Source of the DNA: Certhia americana
Taxonomy: Eukaryota > Chordata > Aves > Passeriformes > Certhiidae
NCBI GenBank assembly: GCA_018697195.1
Contig: JAGMWU010000028.1
Location: 3,243,611-3,307,610 of the forward strand
DNA: 64,000 nucleotides
Direction: 5' to 3'
The notes under the pieces are model-generated. The model was not told the origin of the DNA and made no database searches. It worked only from the letters and a program-made list of their open reading frames with translations. How positions within the stretch are numbered: position 1 is the first letter of the stretch; every line of letters begins with the position of its first letter. Shown here piece after piece: positions 46,901 to 61,900 of this stretch. Made by a program: the position numbers and the translations under genes.

Positions 46901-49900
46901 TAAAGTTTAGCCAAGAGACCAGTAATTTTGACTGATAGTAATAATGTTTTTATTCTAACCAGCAACCTCCAGAGCTCTTCCTTTTTTAGGAGATTTGCTC
47001 AGGCCAGTGCCCTTCAAAAGGGAACACAGAGAGGTGCTGTTGTGTGTGCTCTGCTCTCCTGGCCAGAGAGGCTAATTCTTTTCCCTGAACATTGTCACTG
47101 TTTCTCTCAAACTTCATGCAAGAGGCCAGCCCAGAATCAAACACAAACCAGCCCTGCTGGATGCTGCACTTAAACCTGTAAGTACTCACTGCTGCCGTCG
47201 ATAAGAGTGGAAATGGTTGGCAGGGAGATTTCCTGGAACGGTGGGGACACAATAGCAACAGGAGGCTGATTCACCCGGGGCTCTGCAACAACAACCCAGC
47301 TGTTACCATGACACTACAGGCAGAAAGCCCTGGCCAAGGAACTGCCAAACTATCAGCAACAGTGATTTGTGCTTCCAGCATGTTTTACACCAGCTTGGGG
47401 AAATAATGTTACTAAAAGGGGTTTCAAACAGCACGGAGGTGAACAGTCAGTACATCAGTGCTCTGGGAAGGCTGCACTGCATCAGTTTTCCCCTATTGGG
47501 TCAAGCACCTACAACTTCTTGTCACAGTGTGGCTGCTGCTCTGAAAAGTGAAGGATTTTGGTGCATGTTGCCAGCTACAAAGTCACTGCTTATAAGGAAA
47601 TGATCAGCCACAGCACCCAGAAGACCAGCCACATACTCGTGCTAATTTAGGGAGTGCAAGAGCCCTTCTTTGCCCACAAAGCTTGCACAAGAAGTCTTGA
47701 TGAAGACTGCAAAATGAAGGGGCTTTATTGAAATCTGTGGTTGTCTCTTTACACAGACCACCTAAAAAGTGAAGCAGTCAGCACAAGATGCTGTTATCTC
47801 CACCAGCTCATCTGCAAACCACGTCTTACAATAAGGAATGAGATTTGACTTAATCTGCCCGTGGTTGGGAATGATACTCCTTACTGGACAGGGAAGAAAG
47901 GAACCTCCAAAGGAGCTTCAAAGCTCTGGTTTCTCTTCAGTTTTCGCTCCTGCTGCTATAAACTTTTTGTCAGACTGCAGATAGTTTTTATGGAAGCAGT
48001 GCCCTTTCAGGGTGAGGTGTTTGCTGAGCACTTCCCTATCAGGATTACAGTTCTTTTATCAAGTGGTTGGCTTGATGCAGTACAGCAAAAATAGCTGTGT
48101 ATTAGCAATAGCTTCCCATCTCAGGGAATTACTTAATACACATATATATATATACACACACACACATGCTGCAAGTTCACAGAACAAAGAATTATCACCA
48201 CACTAAACCAAATAATCTAACCCCATGGTACAGCTGCCTTGACTTGTCAGAGACGTGGGAAATCAAGGAAAATCCAATCCCAGCACTCACTTGGATTCAC
48301 TGTTACATTCACGTATCCCTCTCCGTGCGCGTTTTCCCCATCCACCACGACTTTGAACTCGTACAGGCCAACAGTAAGCTGGAAACACAAAGGATTATTT
48401 ACTTACAGGTTGGTGGCACCTTGTCAGGACCTAGTGGAAGGTCAAGTTCCTGTGCTTTGGCAAAGGAGCACCCAAGCAATTGTGCTTCAGCCCCTGCACA
48501 CACAGAAAAGTATGGTTTTCCAGGCCAAAATGGTATTACACATATTCTTGTTTACAATGGCTATGCAGAAACCAAAGACTCATATTTCTCTCTGCCACAT
48601 GATTGTCAGTCAAGCTTTATTTTCCAGCAACAAAAGGTAACCAGAAGAGAGATAATAGAAATTAGTTCAGGTTGTCTGGCCACAGGAATCTGTACTAGCA
48701 GATTGCATTTGAGGTGAGAAAAGCTACATATAAGAAGAAAATCTCCTGTATGTTTTTATATATGCAAGTGTTTCTTCTTTTTCTCTTCTAGGTGACATGA
48801 GTCAGGCAGTCACCTCTTCACCATTCACTGCTGAGCCAAAATGAGAGGGTGAGGGATCAGGTGCCAGATAGTAATTTTGATATCCAAAAGGCTGAAGCCC
48901 TGACAGAGACCTGCACACTCCTTCCTAAACCTTGTAGACTTTTTTCTGAGTGCAGTAGAATTCTGGCTGCTCAAAGGAAGGTCTCAAGTACAGAATTGTA
49001 CATTCACAGTACTTAGAGTCATTCCCTTGTTAAGAAGCCCCACGTGCAAGAACTGACAACCCTTTCCCTGTTACAGCTTGTCTAAGAGCAGCAACCAGGG
49101 ACATGGCACAAGCTATTGCAGGGCTCTCATTAATGGAAGCAGCAAGTCCCTCTTCCAGTACAAGGCTCAGACCTAACCAGACTACCACACTGTTCCAGGA
49201 ATATTCCCACCCCTTGTTACTGTTAAATTGTGCCATTTGTGTGCCTTGTCACACTGCTTGTAGACAGCTTGTACCTCCTGAAATCAATTTCTTCTTTCCC
49301 TCGTGCCAGATCAATCTCCTTTTCCTAAGAGCCTCAGAAGAGAGCTTGCAGTCGAATGTTGGCTGCCTGCCCATCATGCAATTTCCTATTCCATACAAGT
49401 CTTTCCTGGCTGCTGGGGTCCCCCATCTTCTCCCACTGACATTTAGCACAACAGGATACGAAGCAGCCAAAGCTTTACCTTAGACAACTTCAGGGTCTGG
49501 GAGCGCTTCCCTTCCATTTCTCCACTGTAGTCTTTTGGATGAGTAATCAACTCCCACTCATAGGAATATGTGGTTCCTTAAAAAAAAAAAAAAAATAAAA
49601 GGTCCAGATGTTTGTTTTCAAAGCCTGTCTTTCTGCCATGCTGAAGAATTGCAAAGGTATTAAACATTTACAAGGCACATTCTGCTGCACTGTAGAGAAA
49701 TGAGACAGCTTGGGCTGCGGCTTTTTGGGAATATACCCAGGAAAAGAGACAATCTGTGCTTCTAAACTAATTTACTCTGGAATCAAACCCCATCTTTTAG
49801 CCTCTAAGGCAATAAAGAGCTTTGGAACAATCACAGCTCCAGGATAATAAGAGAGAAAAGCCTTATCACATCCTCAGATCCTGCAGACACAGGAATGCCA

Positions 49901-52900
49901 ATTTTTGAACAGGAATGAATCAATCCCTGCTGCTGCATAACATGGAACACACCTGCCTCTGCAGCTCCCACTGCCACAGTGAACAGAGTTAAGATAAGAA
50001 TTTTAAAAATACCTGCCAACAATTTGCATGATGCAATGAAGAGTGTACAGAATGTGTTCCTCAGTAGGCAAATACCCCAATTCAGGTTTCAATCACTTGC
50101 TAATACAGCTCAGTTCCTATCAGCAAATATCAAGAATAGATTCTAAAAATTCAATTCTTCCTCACACACCACCCTGAGAATGTGCCATCTTTTCTCCCAT
50201 CTTTTCCCACAATTTCCCAAATCCACTTTGTAGCTATGTAGCACTTTCCTTTTTTTTTTTGTGTCTCACTATTTTCTCTGAGGCAGCATGATGTAATAGC
50301 TGAGTATGAAAAATTTCCACAGGAAAGTGCCCTCTGACAAAAGACATTTTCAAGACTATCCTTATTACATGCCATACAGAATGACTGTTTGCCTTTTCCC
50401 ATCCCAAGCCCTTAGCAGAATTCCCAGGGAAGCCTTACGAGGTGGTGGTTCAGGAAGCACAAATGCATTCAGCTGAACTTCATTCTTTGGCAGGGTCACT
50501 TTGACACTGTCTCCAGCAGAAACCACCAGTTCCTTCATAGCTGAAAGGGACAAACACAGAATTGGAAGAGGAACAGAAAAAACCCAAAAGTACATAAATC
50601 CACCTTGGTTTCAGTTTATGGAATAAACCCCAGCTACAAATAATGATGTATTTTGTAAACATCCTGTTCCACAACAGACCTCTCATTTCAGGTTTTGCTC
50701 TCCTTGTCAATGCAAAAGCACTAATGGGAGTTTACAATTTTTAGACAAGTCCAAAATTACTCAGTCACCTCTCTCTTCACAGATACTGTGTTGAAATGTG
50801 GCCCTTGGGCCCTGCACAGGGGATTCTCTTCACCCAGGTCCAGCAGGATGGGAAGGGTTTTACTTGACAGCTTTTTGGCAGAGAACTCAGCTGCAGGCTC
50901 ATGACACAGCAAGACAAACACTGCTACTTCCAAACTGCAATTCCAGAGCTTCACGAATATATAAAGAATCCACAGAATTTCTTTTAAAAAACTGCTTGAG
51001 GGCTAAGAGAATTTTGTTAAACCTGCATAGCTGCCACACTGGGTATGGAAGCTCAAGACACAAACCTGATCCTTTTATTTATATTTCCTTTTCCACCCCC
51101 ACTCAAGAATTTTCTTGCCATTCCATTTCAAATAAGCTGACAGGTTCCTTTTAAAGACTACAGGGTAACCTTGAAAACTATGGCCAGGGACATATTTTTC
51201 TCTGCTTTTTATTAGCATTAAGATAACCAGAAAGTTGAACACGTTTCTTAAAAATACCTCTTGGCCTCTTCATCTCTCTCTTCCCTTCCCATTTGCTTAA
51301 TATTTGTCTTTTTATTTTTATTGGACCTGGGAATTATGCATAGAAAATATGCTTTCTTTAGTTTGACCCTGTCAAAGACAATGTTTCAGAGGTATGCACA
51401 AAAAGTCCAAGTTAAAAAAGATGGGGAAAAAGGACCTTAAACATTCAGCTATTTTCCCACCTTTATTATCTATTATTTATCTATCCTCCAATTTTAATAG
51501 CTAGTAGAATTAACCACCTTTTTTTTCCTTCTCAAATACTCCATCAGTCTTTCACCTGCAAAGAGTTCCAAGGCAAAAAACAATCAGATCTCATTAGGAA
51601 ATAAAAACAAACCCCAGAAAAACAGATAAAAAACCTTGGAAAAACCTGGTAGCTTGGAAAAACTATTCTTTATGTCATCTTTGTGTTGGTTAGCAAAACC
51701 AGGAGGCCCTGGCTATGTTAGTCTTCCCAGACAAGCCAATGAAGATGTTTAAAGTATATTTCTCAGTTTTAGCTGGGGTAAGCCCTTAAAAAAGAAAACC
51801 ATTAACTTGTCAGCACAAGCAGCCAATGAGCTTCCTGCCAAAAACATCTTTGGATGCAGTGCTTCCCTTACACTTTCCATTTTGTTCCCTTGTAAGGGAA
51901 AGGAACCCTAAATTCAAAAGAAATTCAGCTGTGAATGCTTCAGCACACTGGATTAACTGAATTCTGAGACACCACACGAGCAATACACGCCATTCCCTGC
52001 CCGTAGCCATCGCTGACAGCCTGCTTGAGGGAAGAGAGCTGCCAAAGGGCATTTTGGCCTTTATGCATTTTCAACAGTCTGTTTTAGGAAATACCAGCTG
52101 TGAACAGAAACATCATGCTGCAAAGCAAAGCACAGGCTAACAGCCAAGTGTTCTCCATGGCTGAGCTGTGCGGTGACACTTCAGGGACAGAAAATAATCA
52201 GTTACACCCTTTTTGAGCACACATTAAGATTTCTGCTTGATTTGATGGATAGCAGCGTGCCAAGGCTACTGGAAAAATGCCTCCTGGGACTCTGCCCTGC
52301 ATCACATCTCAGCCTTCACTTTGGGAATCAAGATATCTCCATTAGTTCCCAGCTGTCCTCGCATGCAATGGTCACATGCAGATTTATGATGCCCAAGTCC
52401 CATTCCAGACCTCAGGAGTTACTGTGATCCAACAGCACATGTGCTGACACAGTTGCCTCAGTACTTTCTCCAAGGTACCATAATTATCTCCTATTTTTCC
52501 ACACTGCCGTGGCTTGAAAAAACCTCAGCAGGTGACATTTGCTGGAGCCCTGCAAGTCCTCACCTGGCGTGGTGGCAGCAGTGCTTGGGGCTGCAGCAGT
52601 GCTGCTCTGGGCTGTAGGAACACTGCCATTTGTGGGAACTCCACTGGGCACAGAAGTCGCTGCTTGGGCCTTTGCTGTGCTTTTCACTGGCACAAAGCTG
52701 GCTGTAGGAAACACCTCAGAGTGAGGATGGGCATCATCAGGCTGCCCAGGCTTCTCAGTCTTCCCTGGAGCTGTCAAGTCCAGTGCTACAGGGCTGGAGA
52801 ATGTAGTCAGCACTGATGGTTCTGGTGAAGATGTTCCTGTGTGGATCTGTAAAGGAAAAAGTTGTCTGAATTTGACCTGAATGCTGAATGGCAGTTTTAA

Positions 52901-55900
52901 GTTGCCCTTCTCCTCCTCCACAGTTAGGGAGGCTGAAAAATCCCTGGTTTGTTTTTCCAGAAGCAGGAATTTTTACAGCTTCCTCTTCTCTCTTCTGAAC
53001 TGTTTCTCCATGTTCTTCCTCCACAGCAGACAGGCCATTTCTACCTGAGCTGAACACCAGTTAACACCAGATTTAGCTACAGCATTTAAGTACCAAGGCT
53101 GCTGATGTGGTAAATATAAGAGAAGGTTCAAAACTGCAATGAGGGGAGCTAAAAGAACAGAAAGGTGGGATAAGTCAGACCCTGAAGACAGGGACCACAA
53201 ACTGGGGTTCATTTACTTTGGCTGTGATTTCCTCTTCCTGAAGCCATGCAGTTGGCCAACATGAAGCAGGAGGATTGCAGTGGCATTTTATGTAATAACT
53301 GAATTGTTTCAGCAAGAGGGAATTTATTTTGGAATCACTCTTCAAAGCAAGGTGAGCTGACACACACAGCTCCCTGTGTGCCTGCCCCAGGAGAGGCTGC
53401 TGGGGCAGGGAGAGGAGCTAGAGGGCACAGTCTGCTCACATCCACACAGGATGAGCCACTTGATTGAAAATAATCAGAGTGGCAGGAACAATTTCCTTTC
53501 TTTCATCAGAAAATTCCTTTTACCTAGCCCAGTTCCAGTTCCTAGCCTGCCATGCCATACTCCTGATAATTTACCCTCCACCGTGAAGTCCCTGTGTGTA
53601 GCACATTTTTTTTTTAGCTAACTATTTTGAGAACATCTGCTAAATATTTAAAATGGAGTAATTTACCATCTTTGAGTCAGAAAGTGTTTTGGAGCTGAAC
53701 TTCCCACCTCTACTCCTCATTACAGAAGCAATTAAAAGCTCATTTTGGAGGAAATACACTCAAGCTTTTAGACCATGCTGTTGGCATTCAGCGCAGGAAA
53801 CAGGAACTGGGAAAACACCCCAGACCATGGTGGGCAGCATCCTTGCCAGTACATGGGCTGGGCTTTAGGAAACACTAAATGTTGTTTGCAAAAATAAAGT
53901 TGTGCTGCCCACACTGAATAACCAGCCGAGCCAGAAGCAGCAGTGAAGGCACTGAGGGCTTCTCTGCAAAGTTTTTTTTCAGCCTTGGGCAAATAATTTT
54001 CTCTCACTATATCTCAGCTCACTTTGCTCACAGAATGTAAAACAATTGTTTGATTAATATCTGAGCTTTATGGACCAAAGAATCAGACACTATTTGTGTT
54101 ACAGACCTAAGCTGTCTTCCTTTATTTGGTTACTTGCTAATGGGCTTACTTAAACAAAAGTATGGATTCTTTGGAATCCATGCAGGAAAAATCTGGCATG
54201 CTGCTATTCCTCAGTGGCCTCAGGACAGCTGGATGTCCCAGGCTGTACCATCTTCCACCCACTGACAAGTGCAAAGGGTACTGACTCCCTTTCCTCAAGA
54301 TAAATTTTGAAATGCTGGCAGGAGAAATAGGGGAACAGCTAGGCAGGAACTCAAGTGAGACAGACTCTTTAGGAAAGGCACAGGAGCAGAATGTTTCCAA
54401 GACTTCCTACCACTATGGGAAACCATTTTTTGCTTCTCAAGAATCAAGCCAGAAGGGTCACAAGAACAAGAGTCACTAACAACGCTCAGGAGATCCACAT
54501 TCACTGGCTGGCCACAGCAGAGTCCCCACTTTGCTCAGCAATATTTCCAGTGAACCGAATGCTTTCTTGACTCACTTTTAATTCCCAAAAAAACCCCACT
54601 TTACAATTAAGAGAGATCCTCTTCCTTCCATAAGTCGTCAGGATGAACTGACAGCCAAATGTCTGTGGAGAGCTTGAATTAGATAAGCTTTACCTGGAGC
54701 AACATAACAGTCAAAAACGCCTCTAATGCATGCAAGCTGAGACATTTCTTATCTTTGCTCCATAATGCTGAACTCATTAAAGCAAAGAACAGATTACTTC
54801 ATTCTTGGTGATAAATGACAAGGAGACTAGAAGTTTGCCAGCTGTCCTATCTTATTAGCTTAGAAAATAGAGAGAAGTGACACATTGGCCTGAGTAAACA
54901 CAGGAGCCTCAGACAATTTTGATTCCAACCCCTAAATGCCTTTGGCCTGAGACAAATAACCCAGTGTCCTTGTCTGAGAGTCCCATATCTGTTAGAGGGA
55001 CTAGAGCAGCCCTGTGCATCAGAATCCACACCAAGCCCAAGTTACTTGAAAGAAAAATACCTCTGTCCTAGAATTGACTTTTATTTTTTAATATAAATAG
55101 GCCAGTTCTGAATTTACAAAATAGGCTCTTTTCAGCTTACATGGTGTCCTTGCTGTCTGCAGTAAGTGTCACATCTGTGAAGATTCTTAAAACACTAAAA
55201 TGTAGGGAATGTCACAAACCATTACAGAGTTAGTGCTGGTGGTAAAGAGAGACATTTCCTTGTTCCTTGTGGATTAAAAGCACCCAGCAAGTGCAGGAAG
55301 TGTGACAGCAAGAGCCAAACAGTGGGCTTGATGTGAGGGCAGGAATGAGTTCTCTGACTCTGTTGCAACACTCCTTGTCCAGCCTTCCCCAGTCTGCCTG
55401 CAGAGCTGCTGCACTGCTGCAGCAGTGCTGCAGTTAAATGCTGCTCCTGACTGGCTATTAAATGCGTTGCTATATTTTAAAATTGACAAGGAATTCTACA
55501 ACAAGACAGAGAAAACCTGGTGCCTGGAAAATGTCACTCACTTTAATGAAAAAGCACCAATCTCCCATCGTTAAGGGCTGATGAGGAGGATTCACTGTGG
55601 TTTATCCCAGTTCCATAGCATGGACACAGTAAAACCAGAAATGAATGCTCACTGCACATTAGCAAATCCCATTGCAGATGACTGTAGAGCCATCAGAACT
55701 GCAAGAGGAAAACTAAAACCCACAGAGAAAAAATGTTTTCCCAAAACTGTCATTTTCCTTCTCTCTGAGCCAGCAAGAGCAAAGGAAAAGATTTGGCTTC
55801 CACACATTCAATGCTTAGCAGCAGCAGAGGAGAAAAAACACTTGGATTTCACTTTTCCTACTTCAGGTGTTTGATACTCTAAGGTATGAATAGCCAGTAC

Positions 55901-58900
55901 TGCCCCTATCTTCCAGCCCTTCCTAAAGAAGAGCATAAAACTCCCAGCTATGTGCTCCATGGATTGGGCCAAATGTAGCCCAGGAGAAATTCTACTGATT
56001 TCAGCATAGGTGTAACTTTATTTTGATCCATAACCAACCCAGCTTGGAATACCTTCCCTCCTGGAAGGTCTGGCCATGTCCCAAGAACACAGCCTCCAAT
56101 GTTGTATCCTTGGCTTCCAAGTGCAAGGACAGCTGCAGAGCTGGCTTTGCATTTTGCAGGTAAAGTTGGGATGGTTCAATAACCCCGGAATTAGCCCAGG
56201 TGGGTATTTTAATTCTTCCTTCTCAAAAATTCCCATCTTAAACCTCAAAAATGCAAACACCAGGAATTCCATCACGCCACTAGATTTTAGCAAAAAGCTT
56301 TTATTTTTATGAACTTGCATTTTGTTAAGAGACATGGACTTTCTTACTAGCAAAAATCAAGGAGAGTAAAAACCTTTCCCCAGCACACATCCAACAATTC
56401 ACATTAATGACAATGGGAGCACTTCCTAAAGATAGGAAATCCTACATGTTCAGCAACATTCAGAAGCTGATTAATCAGTGGAATTTAATATTTGCAACCA
56501 GTTTACTAGACACACATTGGCCAGTAATAGCAGGATAACCTGGAAAACAAAACTGCAAACAGAACAAGCAAGGAGATGTAAAAGCTGCTCCCCATGAACA
56601 AGAGAAGACATTTAAGAGTGGCTGCAAAGACATCTGCTCACATGTGTGACAGCTGAGAGAATGAGGTCACCGTGCTCAGCTCAACTGCTAGGAGGAGGGA
56701 AGAACAGGGAGGGTGGAAATGCTGCAGCATTGCAGGGGAGAGAGAAAGCTGAGCTCGAGTCAGCCCCAAATGCTGGGGGGGGTCTGGAAAATCAAACATT
56801 TGTCAAGTTTTAGTGCCTGGTTTCACACAAGTCACCCTGGCTGCCCGGGAGCTCTTGGCAGCGTCCCTTGGCTGCTTGCCACATCCTGCTCCAGGGTGGT
56901 GGTTCAGGCAGTCACAGCCCTACCTGCAACCAGGATTTGAAAAATTCAGTCATTTCCAGAACCAGAGGCATCGGTTCTGTACAGTGCCAAATCCCTGAAA
57001 TATGGCAAAAGCTATTTCAGGGACAGTTCAACAAAACAAAATTATATTTCACCATCAGGAGTGCATTTTAGAGACAAGCATTTTAGAGATAAAGCTCAAA
57101 AATTATTTGCAGATGTAAAAATACAAACATCACTTAACAATTCAAATGTGCCAAATTCTCTGTAACTTCAAGATGTACTGGCTTAACACTGTATGTATTT
57201 GGAGTAGAGACTAAACTGATTTCATTCACCCAGTGCCAAGGTAAGCTCTGGAGGATTTGAGAAACTGGAGCACTCTTCAAAAAAGAGAATAGATGGCATT
57301 AAAATGCCAACTCAAGCAAGCAGATTGACATTGAAGCACACTGTGAGATTTATGCATGACTTTATAAAATAATGTATTTGAGTGCCTCGATTCAGCATTT
57401 AAATGAAAACTGCTTATTTTATTGTGTGGATCTGAACAGGTACTTTTACAGGTAACAGTTTTCAGCTCCCAGACAATTCACACTGACATGTCACCTTTCC
57501 TTCTCATCTGGCAAGAACATTGTGTGATTATACAGAGGAAAAGCATTATCATAGACTCCATTCTGCCTCACCTTCCCATTTCAACACAGCTTATCCCAGC
57601 TAAGAAAAGGGAGGGGGGGGGAAAACCTACCACAAAACCCAAACCAAACCCCAAACCGCTGCCTGTGCACTGACAGGAGGCTGAAAACTGGTAACCTGAA
57701 GTGGTATCTCATCACTTGGGCAGTTTCAAGTCAAAATCTACCTAAAGACAGAATGAGGAGGGGGCCAGCTGTCCCAGACAGCCCCACTCCAGCCCCAGCA
57801 ACCACTTACCTCGGGCAAGTCACTGTTGGCATCCTGTGACCTGTTCACATTATTGCTCTTAGGAGGGAGTGGGCTTCTGGGGTTCTGTTCTCTTAGATTC
57901 TGTCCATTGTTCAGCAAGTCTTGCTTTTGATTTTCTTTCTCAGGAGCAGCTCTGTCTGCCACTAAGTGCCTCAGGACCTGATCCTTCCAGCGTTCTGCTT
58001 CACTTTGTCTGCTTCTGGAGTTCTCTACCAGATCCCTTCTCAAGAGCTGCGCCCTGTTACCTGCCAACCTCCACTTCTGGAATGATCTCCGCAATCTTTT
58101 CTTCCTCTGGACAGGGATGTCCCAGTCCAACCACTTGTGACTCCAAGTCTTCATGTCACTTTCCATCTGGAAGTCTAACAAGTGCTCTGTGCTTTTTGAT
58201 TTCTTTAAAAACACCAAAACAGAATCTGAAAAGTCAGTCTTGTTGGCCTGACACATGCCAGGCACAGTGCAGTTCACCTGGATACACATATTTTCCAAGA
58301 ACCAAAAGGCATCACAGGTGGGGCGCTGGCAGCAAGTGGTCTGACAGGAGCTCAGAGTATGGAACCCTTCCAGAAGCTGCAAATGGTGACCTGCCCACGA
58401 TCTCAAACGGCCACCAAGCAGGATCCTCCCCAACTCGCATTTAGATCTGTTCCAGTTTGCATCTGGGAGATAGGAGGGAAGACAAACAGACAATTCTCAA
58501 TCCTTTAAAGCCTTAATAGATATCAACACTATTGTCAAGATAAATTTGGGGCAGGAATAATGCAGGAGAGCAGACATACGAAAGTAAATCTGACTTCTCA
58601 GAATCTCTGCCTGGCCTCACTACCCACTACTACTTGTTTAAGCAACAATCTGCTCCTCCTACCTAAGCCACCACCACCCCTTCCAACAGAAGAAAGAAGC
58701 AAAAGTGAAGGCAGAAATGTTCCTGTTTCAGAGGAGCCCATAATGCCCACACTGAGCAGCTGGACCAAAGTCACTCAGCAAGTTCAGAGCCAGAAATTGA
58801 ACACCAAAATCCCAAGTGCAGTTCTTTAACCAATTATGGCCTTGCCTCTCTGCCCATAGTCTGCCCTGAAGGAAAACCCTGCAAACAGTGGCACTGGCTT

Positions 58901-61900
58901 GGTGCACGGTACAGAGGCATTCTTAGCTCTTCCATGCTGATATTTGACTTCAGTTGCTTATTCTGACTGAATTTGCTCCACTTGGGAAGTTGTTAACAGC
59001 TTCTAGAAAAGGGTTCTGCAAGGCAAAGCCTTGCCACTCACCCTGCCATAGTGTTTTTCATTAAAAACCCTCAAACGTTTGACATAATTTCTGTTAAGAG
59101 TCAAGTCACCTCAGGACTCAGCTCTGCGGTAAAGCAGCAACTGCTCTGCATATGGATTCTTTTTTTCTTAGCATGAAAATTTGGAGTGCTTGCAGGGATT
59201 CAATGGATTAAAGGCTTCAAAAATTCAAAGCTCTGTAGATTAAGGACTCCCTAAAAATAGCCTAATGACCTATGGGACTGTTGCACTGTGCTGTGTTCAG
59301 CACCCGAGCAATAATAGGTCATTGTAAGATTATTTTACAAACAGTGTTGCTGGACTGGGAGTTGTGCAGCTAGAGAATACGCTCCAGATCTGGTTCCCTC
59401 CTTATCAAGAATGGAGTTCTTCAACAGAACACAAATGGGAAACATTTTTCTCCATTAAAATAAATTGAATTTAAATTACAATATCCTGATTGAGAATGAA
59501 CTCGAGTTTAGTGACCAAGTCATGGGGGACAGAACTCCCTGTGGGTGTCTGAGCCCACCACTGTGCAGAAGGGGAGAAGCTCCTCACTCGAGCAACGAAA
59601 CGGAAAAGAAACTCTGCAAATGTTCAACAGCAAGAGAGGTTGACATCAGCACTTTTAAAAAACCCAGCACCCTTGTCACCCCTCATCAACACACAACACT
59701 TCCTTGGAGAGAGAGCAGACAGGGAATCTGTGCCCAGGGCAACAGTTGACCTCATCACACCTGAAATGCCTGCACAGGCAGTGTCAGTCACAGGAAGGGA
59801 CAAGCTCCTGGCACCAACCTGATGGGGCTGGAATTAGAACAGAATATGGAACTTGGTACAGAATATGGTACACACCAAAGCCACGTGTATGCACACACGC
59901 TCTCTGCAGACTTGGAGAAACAATAACAAATTGAAGAATTACACCATTCCTGTGAATTTCAACAAGATCTCATCCACTCAGATTTATGTTTTGCCTGTAA
60001 AATTCCCTCTCTGTTAAAGGTGAATCAGTGTCCCTAATATATCCTGTGCATGAGGGAAATGTGCTGCTTCCCACATTCCTAAAATCCTTCCTCCTCCTCC
60101 ACTACTGCTCATCCATCTCTCCTCATATGTCAGGCCTGGCTCACACATACCACTCAAATGAAGGCTTGATATAAAGGAGTGAAATTCAACAGCAGTTTCT
60201 AGTACCAGCCTTAGAACTGAGGCACACACAAAATGGGGCACATTTAAGAGAAAAATGTTCCCAGGGAAGACACACCTTGTGACAAATCACTACATAACAC
60301 AGGTACTATATTTATTCATCTCAAATGTGAAGCCTGGATCACCAGAAACATCTCCTCAGCATGTCAGAGCCATGACTTAGCCTGGATGACACAACACTAC
60401 CATGCTGAGAGCATTCTGTTTCACTTTTAACACTGCAAAAACAAGATTTGAATAATATTTTGGCTACATTTCATTTCCAGAATTCTGCTAATGGCCCATT
60501 GGGACATGTTTATTTGAAATTAGCTAGTATGTTCTTCTGAATTGCTGTACATAGACAGCTTAAAACTCAGATAACTCTCAGGAATGACAGAAGTGAACAG
60601 GACTCCCAGCACGCCAGCCCAGCATTCCAGATGTGAATTTTCCACAGAGACATACTGATTTTCACTTTTCATTTTCAAGTTCCATGGCCCTTGGAGGGCA
60701 TCAAACAACTCTATATGGTCTGGGAGAAAACAGAGTCTACACTCGCATTTCAGCTGTGGAAAACAGGAACATTCCTGAGGATGAGTTCCCTCCTAAGCTC
60801 AGCACCACACAAGTCACAAGACACCTGCACAGTGGGTGTGCTTAGTCACTTTTCCATATTGTTTTTGTCACATCAGTGGAGAAAACTGCTCCTCCCAGGA
60901 GTTCAGGAGTTCTTATCCCAGGGATGCAGCTCACAGCTTGGCTGAGCAGCAGGGGAATGGAACACACAGGAACAACTTCTATTATTAACTTCAGGTTTAC
61001 AGTTAATCCTATCTGATAGCAGATTAATGATTAAAGACTTGACTCTGTGGACTTTTTAAACCTGCCACATGTCAGTCAGTTATGTCAACACAGTCCTCCT
61101 TGCGTAACTTCACATGACCACGCTCATTTCTAGGCAGCCCTAACTCCTCCTCAGCTTCACAAACTCTGCTGCCTGAGTGACACAAACAAGCCCAAAATAA
61201 CAAAAACTCTGCAATGGAAAAAAATGTCCCCATCAGGGTAACTATGTCCATATAATTATGTTTATTTCTGCACACGCAAAAATCTTAATTTAATGGACTT
61301 TTCACTCGTTTAACCATTGATGATCTCAGACCTGCACTGTTCCAACCTTAACAATTCTATGAGTCCTGGCTTTAACTCTTCCAAGCAGAGCAGCCATTAA
61401 ACACAGCAACACTGTCTAGAACACCCTCTAGGGTCTCATAAGAGCTCTAACTCTAAATTTCCAAGAAATTACTAAAGCCAGGAAATGCATGCAGGAAGCC
61501 CAGTTGACAAGGAAACACTCACCAAACACACAAGCAACCTTTTGCTAGGACCAGGAATACAAACATGTCTTTCCAGGGTCTAAATTAGCTAATTAAGATC
61601 ACACAGCTCATGAGCTTAATCAAATCTGCCACTGGGAACTGTCCAGGAAGGTCCAGTAACACAACAGGGACACTGCAGCTGCCTGGAGAACACGTCCACA
61701 GAACTGGGAAACAAAGCAATCCAACCCCTTCCCAAACCAAACATCACTAGAGGAAAACTTCCATCCAAGCCATTAACTTGGTATTTACTTGAGCAGGAGG
61801 TTGGTTGCTCAAGCGAAAAGGAAATAAAAAAAACAAACAAAACCATTGCCTGTAGACAAATAAAGACTTCTGACACACTACTCTTGGGAAGAGTGTTAAA

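Larger units (their letters stand above)
41645..50540 (-). other. KIAA0319L: KIAA0319L exons for five PKD domains
   Basis: Twelve exons encode the repeated Ig-like PKD folds. Each has its marker strand: PKD1 YEWELITHPKDYSGEMEG (49576-49479), PKD2 YHWEELKGPLREE (46630-46498), PKD3 YEWLLSPNSKGK (45639-45411), PKD4 YFLWEKT (44018-43886), PKD5 YLWTRDEGSPAAG (42596-42445). Between them recur PPVA.., LPTN.., LDGS-KSSDDKGI and Y.F.L.V motifs. By analogy with the mammalian receptor, PKD1 and PKD2 (50540-46498) are the capsid-binding part. The last exon (41804-41645) leads into the conserved membrane-proximal segment. Confidence 0.92.
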
